A stretch of DNA of 16,364 nt from Steroidobacteraceae bacterium (GCA_025927665.1 JAICKZ010000027.1:1-16364); one strand, 5' to 3'. Numbered from the stretch's first letter, positions 1 through 7,135 are shown. Made by a program: numbers and translations. Notes: a model not told the origin generated them from the letters alone.

Positions 1-112
1 ACTCGGCACTTAAAAAGATATCGCGTTCCGCAGCGGGCAATTCAGCCGCACGCGCGAGCAGATCTTCAAGGTGGGAGCGAGGGTTATGAGCGGATTTATC
101 AAGAGGATTCAT
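1..112 (-). CDS. 5' fragment of an unidentified protein
   Basis: This is an open minus-strand frame starting with ATG at 112 and running off the left edge; only the first 37 residues are visible. The fragment begins MNPLDKSAHNPRSHLEDL and contains the stretch ELPAAERDIFLSAE. Such a helical 'LP-x-x-ER-x-x-FL' segment is often found at the N-terminus of proteobacterial and planctomycete-type Ser/Thr kinases, ahead of the kinase domain, but 37 residues are too few to assign a family. No convincing Shine-Dalgarno is seen. The gene is divergent from rpoH and shares its 239-bp upstream region. That it is a real gene rests on the absence of stops, a plausible protein composition and its position; its function is unknown. 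Confidence 0.5.
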   Translation of the reverse strand, partial: MNPLDKSAHNPRSHLEDLLARAAELPAAERDIFLSAE

Positions 113-274
113 TAATTGATGTTAATTCTTAGATCACAGACGAGAATGCCACGTTAGCAGTTAAGGAAACATGCTGTCGAGCGCCTGTTTCTACGCTTTC
201 TTTGCAGATTTAACATACATTTCGATCAAAGCCTTGGATGGAACAATATTCACAAGATGGCTATGTTAAATACT

Positions 275-301
275 GAACTTCGGTGAGAATTGGCACTCAA
301 A
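275..301 (+). promoter_or_regulatory. Candidate sigma-E-type promoter of rpoH
   Basis: GAACTT at 275-280 matches the core of the extracytoplasmic sigma-E -35 element. After 16 bases comes TCAAA at 297-301, which fits the sigma-E -10. The arrangement parallels the sigma-E-dependent P3 promoter of E. coli rpoH. The predicted transcription start falls near 306-308, inside the CIRCE element at 290-316. A competing or additional sigma-70-like reading is TTGGCA (290-295), 18 bases, TAAACT (314-319). Both are pattern matches only. Confidence 0.5.
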
Positions 302-316
302 TTGTGAGAGTGCTAA
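290..316 (+). promoter_or_regulatory. CIRCE element (HrcA operator) upstream of rpoH
   Basis: TTGGCACTC (290-298), nine bases, then GAGTGCTAA (308-316) matches the CIRCE consensus TTAGCACTC-N9-GAGTGCTAA. There is one mismatch (A to G at the third base of the left arm) and the spacer is exactly nine. CIRCE is the binding site of the repressor HrcA, which classically controls groESL and dnaK operons. Here it overlaps both candidate rpoH promoters and ends 35 bases before the rpoH start codon, so bound HrcA would be expected to block transcription. The hrcA gene itself is not in the window. Confidence 0.88.
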
Positions 317-351
317 ACTGGCATTCAATTTTAGGGGAGGTCAGAACTGTT

Positions 352-1224
352 ATGAGTACTGCACTAGTCATTCAACCACATGATTTAGCGATAGCGGGAC
401 CAATTGGTAGCCTTGATGCCTACCTTGAGCGGGTCTCGCGTATTCCTGTACTTAGCCGCGAGCGCGAAACTGAATTGGCTCAACGCTATCACGCCACCGA
501 AGACTTGGCTGCCGCTCGCGAATTGGTATTGTCGCATCTGCGTTTTGTCGCGCACATTGCCCGTGGATACACTGGTTATGGATTACCCATTGGTGATTTG
601 ATTCAAGAAGGCAATGTCGGCCTAATGCGTGCCGTAAAACGTTTTGATCCTACTATGGGTGTGCGATTGGTTTCTTTTGCGGTGCATTGGATTCGCGCGG
701 AAATTCATGAGTACGTACTGCGGAATTGGCGTTTGGTCAAAGTGGCCACCACTAAATCACAACGCAAACTGTTTTTTAATCTGCGCCGTTTCAAAAAGAA
801 TTTAGGCTGGTTGTCTGATGCTGAAACGAAGGCGGTCGCAGAAGATCTCGGTGTTTCGCCACATGAAGTCACTGAGATGGAAAAACGTCTGACTTCACGT
901 GATCTTTCCTTTGACCCTGCGCCTGATGCTGATGAAGAAGATGGTCATTACTCGCCAGTTGCGTATCTAACTCAAGCCGATGCGGACCCTTCTGTATTGG
1001 TTGAGCGCGAACAATTCGAGGATGATACGACCGAGAGGCTAACCGTTGCATTAACGCAATTAGATGAACGCAGCCAGCATATCGTACGCACTCGCTGGAT
1101 GAACGATGATAAAGCGACTTTGCATGATCTTGCAGATAAGTACGGCGTGTCGGCAGAACGTATTCGCCAGATCGAAACCAATGCGATAAAGAAATTGCGT
1201 TCACTGATTGTTGAACCTGCTTAA
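352..1224 (+). CDS. rpoH: RNA polymerase heat shock sigma factor sigma-32
   Basis: RpoH directs RNA polymerase core to heat shock promoters in the cytoplasm. The 290-residue product is close to the usual ~285. Region 2 carries DLIQEGNVGLM (about residues 82-92) and the run VRLVSFAVHWI-AEIHEYVLRNW. The RpoH-specific box QRKLFFNLR lies at about 137-145; this motif separates RpoH from other group 2 and 3 sigma factors and is linked to core binding and chaperone/FtsH control. Region 4.2 ends the protein with a helix-turn-helix around YGVSAERIRQIE (about 263-274). The frame is open upstream to a GTG at 283, but that start would run through the CIRCE and promoter sequences. ATG 352 has the strong ribosome site GGGGAGG at 334-340 and gives the family N-terminus. 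The gene stands alone, with a terminator 27 bases after its stop. Confidence 0.97.
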   Translation: MSTALVIQPHDLAIAGPIGSLDAYLERVSRIPVLSRERETELAQRYHATEDLAAARELVLSHLRFVAHIARGYTGYGLPIGDLIQEGNVGLMRAVKRFDPTMGVRLVSFAVHWIRAEIHEYVLRNWRLVKVATTKSQRKLFFNLRRFKKNLGWLSDAETKAVAEDLGVSPHEVTEMEKRLTSRDLSFDPAPDADEEDGHYSPVAYLTQADADPSVLVEREQFEDDTTERLTVALTQLDERSQHIVRTRWMNDDKATLHDLADKYGVSAERIRQIETNAIKKLRSLIVEPA

Positions 1225-1250
1225 ATATATTTATAAATGATGAATTAGAA

Positions 1251-1274
1251 AGGCCAGCATTCGCTGGCTTTTTT
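1251..1274 (+). terminator. Intrinsic terminator of rpoH
   Basis: The stem GCCAGC (1253-1258) / GCTGGC (1263-1268) has a four-base loop, extends by a G-U and an A-U pair, and is followed directly by a run of six T. It lies just after the rpoH stop codon. Confidence 0.9.
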
Positions 1275-1323
1275 ATTTGGGTATAGCTCAATTGATCACT
1301 TGTTCAAGCGTGCCTACTGGTTA

Positions 1324-1375
1324 TATGCTGGATTGGTGTCCTGAATCACGTTCGGATCCATATGCTGGGCTGGTG
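1324..1375 (+). repeat. Pair of 15-base direct repeats upstream of the secreted hydrolase-like gene
   Basis: TATGCTGGATTGGTG (1324-1338) and TATGCTGGGCTGGTG (1361-1375) match at 13 of 15 bases, with starts 37 bases apart. They lie between the rpoH terminator and the ATG at 1427. They could be binding sites for a regulator, but two copies of a G/T-rich word may also be chance. Confidence 0.4.
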
Positions 1376-1426
1376 AGCAGTCGAATGTGATCATGAAAAT
1401 TCTGCCTATCCTCCACGGGAATCTAC

Positions 1427-3349
1427 ATGAACAATATATTAAAAACTGTGTTGATAGCGTTGACGTTGATGGTTTGCATGACACTCTCAGCTCAAACAGT
1501 TAAGGCCATCTCCAGTCACTATAAAAACTTCGTTGTATCAATCTATATCCCCGTCGCTGTCGTCAACAAGTTTGCAGAGCCCGGGCGACTAGAGTCAGAG
1601 TGGCAGCGTATCAGTAATCAAGTCAATGTAGATAAGGTGTACATCGAGTCACAGCGTTCGCGTGAACTAGCCACCGATGAATTACTTGAGAGGGTCAAAA
1701 AATTCTTTCTTGATCGCGGCGTGCAAGTCGCGGGCGGTATCACTTATTCGGATGTACCGGATGGATGGCAGTTTCGTTCGTTCTGCTATACCGATGCCTC
1801 CGATCGCGAGTTCATCAAGAAAGCTACGGAGCTAACAGCCCGTCATTTTGACGAGATCATTCTCGATGATTTCTACTTCGTCACTACGAAGAACGAATCT
1901 GATATCAAAGCGAAGGGCAGTCGCAGTTGGACGGAGTTTCGTCTCGATTTATTGAATGACGCTGCGCGTAAACTGATTATCGGACCGGCAAAAGCTGTCA
2001 ACTCGAAAGTTAAGGTGATTATCAAGTATCCAAACTGGTATGAGCATTTTGCTGGTTTGGGATTTGATCTTGATCAAGGGCCAAAGATATTCGATGGCAT
2101 TTACACTGGCACTGAAACACGTGATCCGAATGGCACCAATCAGTTCTTACAGCAATATGAGAGTTATCAGATCATCCGTTATATGGAAAACATCGCTCCA
2201 GGTCGTAATGGCGGCGGTTGGGTTGACACTTACGATGTAACTGATGTCGATCGCTACGCTGAACAATTATGGGATACTGTATTTGCAAAAGCTAAAGAAA
2301 TGACATTGTTCCAATGGAGCGATTTACTTAAACCGGCTGAGTCTGGTCATCGCGATGCATGGCAGTTTGCATCGCCAGCTTTTGATTATCAGCAAATGCT
2401 CAAGCATGTAAAAGAAGGTGATACCTCACCAGCAACCATGGCACGGGTCGCGGGATATGCGCTCGATCAAGTTGATCCGCTGATCAGTCATCTGGGCAAA
2501 CCCATCGGCATCAAAAGCTATCGTCCGCCACATGCAACTGGCGAAGATTTTCTGCACAATTATTTTGGATTGATCGGTATTCCCATCGATCTGTATCCCA
2601 CTTTCCCGGAAGATGCGTCTGTAGTATTGCTGACCGAAGATGCCAAGAACGATCCAAAAATTGTTGAGCGCGTTAAAAAACATTTGCGCGCTGGCAATAA
2701 CGTTGTTATCACATCTGGTTTGTACCAAGCCCTGCAAGGTCATGGTATCGAAGACATTGTGGAATTGAATATCAGTGGCCGACGCTTTATTGCAGATGGT
2801 TATGCCACGGGCTTTACACCGAAAGATCGCCATATACTTAGCAATAAAGTGACGGGCGCCGAAGCAGTATTGTTCCCACAAGTTGATTTTCTTACCAATG
2901 ATTCATGGGCACTTGTGAATGCCATGTCTGATGGCGTTGGATATCCTCTATTGCTAATCGACCGGTATGGCGATCATGGACATTTATTTGTGTGGACCAT
3001 TCCTGACAATTTTCACAATCTGTATCAACTACCCATTGCAGTAACCACTGCAATCAAGAATGTTATCATGCAAGGATTTCCTGTGCGCCTTGATGGTCCC
3101 GCGCAGGTATCGTTGTTTGCATATGACAACAAGACTTTTATTGCGCAGTCATTTTTGAACGAAGCAACCAAAGTTAAGGTGTCAACATTAGGATCATCAA
3201 TGCACTTGCATGATCTGATAAGTGGTGAAGTGATCAACGGTCAACAAGCGGTAAAGCAGGACGTTCGGCAACAGACTCTTGAAGATCGCGTATCGTTTGA
3301 CGTTACGTTGACACCGCATAGTTATCGCGCATTTGCAATTGAGCCATAG
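1427..3349 (+). CDS. Secreted glycoside-hydrolase-like protein, family not identified
   Basis: The 640-residue protein starts with a Sec signal peptide (about 1-27, hydrophobic core then Ala-x-Ala-like TVKA). The next ~300 residues read as a TIM barrel: alternating strands and helices including VDKVYIES, VQVAGGITY, DEIILDDFYF (D147, D148), VKVIIKYPNWYE, FDGIYTGTETRD (E230) and TLFQWSDLL. The acidic residues at strand ends are typical of a retaining or inverting glycosidase active site, but I cannot say which are catalytic. A second alpha/beta domain (about 375-480, with VVLLTEDA and NNVVITSGL) resembles the Rossmann-like domain that follows the barrel in several beta-galactosidase-type enzymes. 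The end is beta-rich and ends in a typical small sandwich. GGGA at 1415-1418 is a modest ribosome site. The convergent neighbour is an exported isomerase-like TIM-barrel protein, which fits a carbohydrate role. The fold call is inference; substrate and family are unknown. Confidence 0.7.
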   Translation: MNNILKTVLIALTLMVCMTLSAQTVKAISSHYKNFVVSIYIPVAVVNKFAEPGRLESEWQRISNQVNVDKVYIESQRSRELATDELLERVKKFFLDRGVQVAGGITYSDVPDGWQFRSFCYTDASDREFIKKATELTARHFDEIILDDFYFVTTKNESDIKAKGSRSWTEFRLDLLNDAARKLIIGPAKAVNSKVKVIIKYPNWYEHFAGLGFDLDQGPKIFDGIYTGTETRDPNGTNQFLQQYESYQIIRYMENIAPGRNGGGWVDTYDVTDVDRYAEQLWDTVFAKAKEMTLFQWSDLLKPAESGHRDAWQFASPAFDYQQMLKHVKEGDTSPATMARVAGYALDQVDPLISHLGKPIGIKSYRPPHATGEDFLHNYFGLIGIPIDLYPTFPEDASVVLLTEDAKNDPKIVERVKKHLRAGNNVVITSGLYQALQGHGIEDIVELNISGRRFIADGYATGFTPKDRHILSNKVTGAEAVLFPQVDFLTNDSWALVNAMSDGVGYPLLLIDRYGDHGHLFVWTIPDNFHNLYQLPIAVTTAIKNVIMQGFPVRLDGPAQVSLFAYDNKTFIAQSFLNEATKVKVSTLGSSMHLHDLISGEVINGQQAVKQDVRQQTLEDRVSFDVTLTPHSYRAFAIEP

Positions 3350-3360
3350 TCAATCTTCCA

Positions 3361-3401
3361 TCACCGCAATGCAATGTATACACATATTGCATTGCGGATG
3401 A
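3361..3401. terminator. Strong hairpin between convergent genes, probable bidirectional terminator
   Basis: CCGCAATGCAAT (3364-3375) pairs perfectly with ATTGCATTGCGG (3386-3397) around a ten-base loop, and TCA/TGA outside extends the stem past one bulged A. It lies 14 bases after the stop of the hydrolase-like gene and before the stop of the convergent isomerase-like gene. No T-run follows on either strand, so intrinsic termination is uncertain. A smaller hairpin, GACATC (3403-3408) / GATGTC (3416-3421), follows. Confidence 0.6.
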
Positions 3402-3459
3402 CGACATCCATGTTCGATGTCAATGCGTGTCGCGTATGTCGCTTAAATTAAGACCTAAA

Positions 3460-4362
3460 TCAAAGTTGTAGTGTAGATAGATAGCGCATGCTGGTCGCTA
3501 ATGAATCAAAAATCGGTTCTAAGTAAGGTGGCTCCTGTTCCAGATAATAATGTTCGATGCCAATTTTTTCTGCGGTGCGTAACAAAGTATGCCAGTTCAT
3601 AATGCCTTGACCAAGTGGCACATTGGGTGTTTTTTCTGGAGTATCTTTGCTTGGTTGAGTTTTTAGATCCTTCAAATGCAAAGAGATAATACGACGCTGA
3701 AATTTTTGCATGATTGCAAGTGGTGAGATTCCTGCAGCAGCGGCCCAACCACAATCAAGCTGTATCTTGACGAGCGCCGGGTCAGTCAATCGAAGTAATT
3801 CGTCGTACGCATTAACATTACCGAAGCGACGGAATTCCACGCAATAGTTGTGATAACCGAATTGAATGCCATACTTGTTTGCTTTTTCACCAAATTTGTT
3901 GAACAACGTTGCATTTTCTTTCCAGTCATCCATGGTGAGTGCATACATGTAATCATTCCATGATAATTTTTGCACGTGTTCAGGGCTTAAAGATTTTGGC
4001 GTTGAACAGATCAGGTGTTTTATATTCAATTTTGCGGCGAACTCAAGTATTTCATCGCTTCTGGTTTCGAGATCAATACCGTTGTGATGCGTGCTGATGC
4101 ATCTCAGACTAAGTGCATCGGTTACACCTTTAATTTCTTCGGCCGTTTTGCCGAAGTAACCAGCGAATTCAATTTCGCGAAAGCCCACTGCCGCTGCTCG
4201 CGCTAGGGTTCCATCAAAATCTTTTGCAAGCTCAGCACGAATAGTGAACAGCTGAACTCCGAGAGGTTTGTGGAATTGATCAGCTTGTGAGCTCGGTGAT
4301 AAGAATGGGCTTGTTAATAAACTGGTGCCTGACGCTGCAAGGAATTGTCTGCGCGTAATCAT
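3460..4362 (-). CDS. Tat-exported sugar phosphate isomerase/epimerase-like TIM-barrel protein
   Basis: The 300-residue protein belongs to the xylose isomerase-like/AP endonuclease 2 superfamily. The N-terminus MITRRQFLAASG is a twin-arginine signal, with possible cleavage after about residue 27 (SSQA). The barrel begins at GVQLFTIR (about 35) and shows the expected metal-ligand pattern: H171 (GYHNY), D203 (QLDCGW), H229 (SLHLKD) and E275 (YYLEQE). An open frame reaches back to 4518, but it crosses the rpmG terminator. ATG 4362 has AGGA six bases upstream and restores the Tat signal, so it is chosen. The exact substrate is unknown; relatives act on keto-sugars, inosose or similar polyols, and export to the periplasm argues against phosphorylated substrates. 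It faces the secreted hydrolase-like gene, hinting at a shared carbohydrate pathway. Confidence 0.83.
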   Translation of the reverse strand: MITRRQFLAASGTSLLTSPFLSPSSQADQFHKPLGVQLFTIRAELAKDFDGTLARAAAVGFREIEFAGYFGKTAEEIKGVTDALSLRCISTHHNGIDLETRSDEILEFAAKLNIKHLICSTPKSLSPEHVQKLSWNDYMYALTMDDWKENATLFNKFGEKANKYGIQFGYHNYCVEFRRFGNVNAYDELLRLTDPALVKIQLDCGWAAAAGISPLAIMQKFQRRIISLHLKDLKTQPSKDTPEKTPNVPLGQGIMNWHTLLRTAEKIGIEHYYLEQEPPYLEPIFDSLATSMRYLSTLQL

Positions 4363-4474
4363 GGTAAATCCTGCGGCGAGAATAGCGATGTCCAAGTACA
4401 CGCTATCTTGGTCGGCGACGTCAAGGGTAAGAATGAAATGACATGATGGTTGTTCACCAAAAATCCGTGCAATA

Positions 4475-4501
4475 AAAAAACCCGCTAATAGCGGGTTTTT
4501 T
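4475..4501. terminator. Bidirectional intrinsic terminator after rpmG
   Basis: CCCGC (4481-4485) and GCGGG (4491-4495) pair around TAATA, flanked by a run of A before and T after that extend the stem by six pairs and give a U-run on either strand. It serves the rpmB–rpmG transcript (minus strand, 32 bases beyond the stop). Confidence 0.9.
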
Positions 4502-4532
4502 AAAACTTTACGGAGCAAGGCAAAGATGCTGA

Positions 4533-4688
4533 TTACTTGATCTTAGCTTCCTTGTACATCACATGCTTTTTCACCTTAGGATCGTACTTCTTCACTTCCA
4601 TCTTATCGGGATGAAGACGTTTGTTCTTGGTGGTGGTGTAGTAGTGGCCAGTGCCAGCAGAAGAAACCAGTTTGATTTTGTCGCGCAT
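4533..4688 (-). CDS. rpmG: 50S ribosomal protein L33
   Basis: This 51-residue, strongly basic protein of the large ribosomal subunit contains the family stretches IKLVSSAGTGHYYTTTKNKR and KHVMYKEAKIK, almost as in E. coli L33. It has no cysteines, so it is the zinc-independent form. The ribosome site AAGGAG lies a few bases upstream of ATG 4688. It lies nine bases after rpmB on the same strand and is co-transcribed with it. It ends at a clear terminator; mutM, the next gene in E. coli, is absent. Confidence 0.97.
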   Translation of the reverse strand: MRDKIKLVSSAGTGHYYTTTKNKRLHPDKMEVKKYDPKVKKHVMYKEAKIK

Positions 4689-4697
4689 GACAGCTCC

Positions 4698-4934
4698 TTA
4701 AACCTTAACGCCATCGGCGCGTAATTGGGCGACCACTACCTCGATACCTTTCTTTTCGATGGTACGCAAGCCAGCACGTGATACACGCAAGCTGACATAG
4801 CGGCGTTCAGCTTCGATCCAGAAACGCAGGGTATGCAAATTAGGCAAAAAACGGCGACGGCGCCGATTATTGGCGTGCGACACGGTATTACCGGTCATAG
4901 GCGCCTTACCGGTGACTTGGCAAACTCTCGACAT
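4698..4934 (-). CDS. rpmB: 50S ribosomal protein L28
   Basis: This 78-residue protein has the L28 N-terminus MSRVCQVTGKAPMTGN, the basic run NNRRRRRFLPNLH (about 22-34) and a C-terminal strand-helix ending LRADGVKV. The length equals the usual 78. The frame is open to 5081, but ATG 4934 has the ribosome site AGAGGAA at proper spacing and the exact family start. It lies between radC (113-base gap holding its own promoter) and rpmG. Promoter features at 4986-5014 suggest growth-rate control. Confidence 0.97.
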   Translation of the reverse strand: MSRVCQVTGKAPMTGNTVSHANNRRRRRFLPNLHTLRFWIEAERRYVSLRVSRAGLRTIEKKGIEVVVAQLRADGVKV

Positions 4935-4985
4935 GACGATTTCCTCTGGTGTCGAAGCAAGGCTCCGACAAAAATTGAGTCGCGC

Positions 4986-5014
4986 TTTATACCAGTGAGC
5001 GCGGCGCGGAGCAA
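4986..5014 (-). promoter_or_regulatory. Candidate rpmB–rpmG promoter with GC-rich discriminator
   Basis: Read on the minus strand, TTGCTC (-35, 5014-5009), 17 bases and TATAAA (-10, 4991-4986) are preceded by TGG, an extended -10. GCGCGAC follows the -10. A GC-rich discriminator is characteristic of ribosomal promoters repressed by ppGpp/DksA. The predicted start near 4979 leaves about 45 bases of leader before rpmB. The -35 is weak (3 of 6). Confidence 0.6.
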
Positions 5015-5047
5015 GTAAAAGAGCAGAATTTACGGCAGGTTGTATTG

Positions 5048-5722
5048 CTACAGCAAACCGCGCTCGGCAAAGGACTCGCATTTACTATCGCCAACCACTA
5101 AGTGATCGAGTAGACGAATGTCTACCAACTCCAAGGCAGCTTTTAATCGACGAGTGATAATCTCATCCGCCTGACTAGGCTCTGCGACACCGGAAGGGTG
5201 ATTATGCGAAAGGATGACGGCAGCAGCGTTATGCGCTAAAGCACGTTTGACTACCTCACGTGCATGTACGTTGGCGCCGTCAATTGTGCCGCGAAATAGC
5301 TCTTCGAATGCCAATACGCGATTGCGATTATCCAGATACAAACAGCAAAACACTTCGTGTGGCAAGTCGCGTAAGCGCATGCGTAAAAAATCGCGAGTCG
5401 CTTGCGGATTGGCGAGTACCGATTCCGAATACATTCGTTCCTGAAAGTGTCGTCGTGCCAATTCCAGGACCGCCTGAAGAGTCGCGTAATGCGCCACACC
5501 CATGCCGGGCGCTTTGCATAAGGCATTCTTGTCAGCGGTTAATAAGCTACGTAATGATCCAAACTCAGAGAGCAAATCGCGAGCCACGTCCAGCGCGCTT
5601 CGGCCGCGAGTTCCGGTACGCAGAAAAATGGCAATCAGCTCAGCCTCGCTTAATGCTTGCGGCCCCAATTTTAAAAGCTTCTCGCGAGGGCGATCCTCTA
5701 CAGGCCAGTCTTTAATTGACAT
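5048..5722 (-). CDS. radC: RadC family JAB-domain protein
   Basis: The 224-residue protein matches the usual RadC length. A UPF0758-type N-terminal region contains a helix-hairpin-helix-like segment (ALCKAPGMGVAHYATLQAV, about 67-85). The C-terminal JAB/MPN domain has the full JAMM metal set: E123 (PHEVFCC), H173 and H175 in HNHPSG, and D186 (SQADE). The family was first linked to DNA repair, but that phenotype was reassigned to another gene in E. coli, so the cellular role is unsettled; a metalloprotease- or deaminase-like fold is all the motif supports. It is divergent from coaBC across a region holding a long inverted repeat, and upstream of rpmB on the same strand, as in E. coli. The ribosome site is not obvious. 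Confidence 0.96.
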   Translation of the reverse strand: MSIKDWPVEDRPREKLLKLGPQALSEAELIAIFLRTGTRGRSALDVARDLLSEFGSLRSLLTADKNALCKAPGMGVAHYATLQAVLELARRHFQERMYSESVLANPQATRDFLRMRLRDLPHEVFCCLYLDNRNRVLAFEELFRGTIDGANVHAREVVKRALAHNAAAVILSHNHPSGVAEPSQADEIITRRLKAALELVDIRLLDHLVVGDSKCESFAERGLL

Positions 5723-5774
5723 GTTGCATCAGTGCGAAGTTACGACCTGCGCAGTATGCTCAGTAAGCAGATCG

Positions 5775-5841
5775 TGTGTGATATCAAAAAGACGAATAAA
5801 GCCGAGAAATAGCACCTTAGTAACTATTTTGATATCACACA
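5775..5841. repeat. 15-bp perfect inverted repeat in the radC/coaBC divergent region
   Basis: TGTGTGATATCAAAA (5775-5789) is repeated in inverted orientation as TTTTGATATCACACA (5827-5841), 15 of 15 bases, with 37 bases between arms. Each arm contains the self-complementary core TGATATCA, so each could be an operator of its own, about five helical turns apart centre to centre. There is no T-run and the spacer is long, so it does not look like a terminator. Paired repressor sites or a looping site for the divergent promoters is the natural guess. Confidence 0.85.
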
Positions 5842-5917
5842 AAGCAATTCGAACAAGCATGAGCACATGACGATCCGCTGCTTGCCGTGTCGATGCATCG
5901 TTGGCAATAATCTCCAT

Positions 5918-7135
5918 ATGAGTGCATCTGTACGACATATTTTACTGGGCGTTACCGGCGGAATTGCGGCCTATAAAAGTGCTGAACTAGTGCGTCGTTT
6001 AAAGGAGCAAGGCGCCGAAGTACAAGTTGTGATGACACAGGGTGCGCGCAAGTTTGTCACCGAACTTACTTTTCAGGCTTTGTCGGGCAAAGCTGTACGC
6101 AGTGATATATGGGATCACTCGGCTGAAGCAGCGATGGGGCATATTGAGCTGGCACGTTGGGCGCACGAAGTGATTATCGCGCCTGCCAGCGCTGATTTCA
6201 TTGCGCGATTGGCACACGGCATGGCCGACGATTTGCTAACTACGATGTGTCTAGCGACCAAAGCGCCAATCAGTATTGCTCCCGCCATGAATCATGTCAT
6301 GTGGAATCATCCGGCCACACAAACCAATATCAATATTCTCAAACAGCGCGGCGTACAGGTGCTTGGGCCTGCAGAAGGCGACCAAGCCTGTGGCGAGACT
6401 GGCTTGGGACGTATGTTGGAACCGGCACAGATTATTCAGGCTTTAGACAATGGCCGTGGCCCGCCGGTATTTGCTGGCGTTAAAGCAGTCGTTACGGCTG
6501 GGCCAACACGTGAAAAACTCGATCCGGTACGATTCATCACTAATCGCAGTTCAGGCAAGATGGGTTTTGCAGTTGCATCGGCATTGCGCGATGCCGGTGC
6601 GGACGTGGTGTTGATCAGTGGACCCGTTACTCTGCCTACCCCACAGAACGTAACGCGTGTTAACGTTGAGAGTGCCGCGCAAATGTTGCACGCGGTGCAA
6701 CAGCACATTCATGACACACAATTATTTATCGCGACCGCCGCAGTATCAGATTACTGTGCAGCAAAGATCGCCGACGAGAAAATAAAAAAATCCAGTGAAT
6801 CTTTGCAATTGCAACTAGCGCGTACACCGGACATTCTTGCGGCAGTTAGTGCCAGTGAACAGCGACCTTTTCTGGTGGGCTTTGCGGCTGAAACAGAAAA
6901 TGTTGAGCGTAACGCATTAGGGAAGCTTACGGCCAAGCGACTCGACATGATCGCGGCTAATAAAGTGGGAGAGGGTTTGGCGTTTGATTGCGATGACAAC
7001 GCGCTTACTGTTTATTGGCATGGTGGTAAGCAGGAGTTGTGTAAGTGTTCCAAACAGGACTTGGCCCGACAACTCGTACAGTTGATCAACGAACGTTACT
7101 GTAGTCAGCCGAAATCGAATAAAGAATCTGAATGA
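5918..7135 (+). CDS. coaBC: Bifunctional phosphopantothenoylcysteine synthetase/decarboxylase
   Basis: This cytoplasmic enzyme makes 4'-phosphopantetheine for coenzyme A: CoaB joins phosphopantothenate to cysteine using CTP, and CoaC decarboxylates the product with FMN. In the 405-residue protein the N-terminal flavoprotein domain shows GVTGGIAAYK (11-20), H75 in MGHIELARW, PASADFIARLAHG, the PAMN motif with N125 near 122-125 and C158 in ACGETGLGRM. These numbers match the catalytic H75, N125 and C158 of E. coli Dfp. The CoaB half has VTAGPTREKLDPVRFITNRSSG (192-213), AAVSDY and Lys at 288-291. The frame opens at 5867, but ATG 5918 gives the family N-terminus. The ribosome site is weak. It is followed 64 bases later by dut. 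Confidence 0.96.
   Translation: MSASVRHILLGVTGGIAAYKSAELVRRLKEQGAEVQVVMTQGARKFVTELTFQALSGKAVRSDIWDHSAEAAMGHIELARWAHEVIIAPASADFIARLAHGMADDLLTTMCLATKAPISIAPAMNHVMWNHPATQTNINILKQRGVQVLGPAEGDQACGETGLGRMLEPAQIIQALDNGRGPPVFAGVKAVVTAGPTREKLDPVRFITNRSSGKMGFAVASALRDAGADVVLISGPVTLPTPQNVTRVNVESAAQMLHAVQQHIHDTQLFIATAAVSDYCAAKIADEKIKKSSESLQLQLARTPDILAAVSASEQRPFLVGFAAETENVERNALGKLTAKRLDMIAANKVGEGLAFDCDDNALTVYWHGGKQELCKCSKQDLARQLVQLINERYCSQPKSNKESE

Noticed and set aside
283..351. GTG start at 283 extending RpoH by 23 residues
   Set aside because: The extension reads through the CIRCE element and promoter, has no family similarity, and ATG 352 has a strong ribosome site.
4363..4518. Longer N-terminus for the Tat isomerase-like protein
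   Set aside because: It would run through the rpmG terminator and bury the twin-arginine signal inside the protein.
4935..5081. Extended L28 start at 5081
   Set aside because: It overlaps the end of radC and the rpmB promoter; ATG 4934 gives the exact 78-residue family length with a good ribosome site.
5214..5715. Several open frames on both strands inside radC
   Set aside because: All lie within a clearly assigned radC and show no recognisable protein features.
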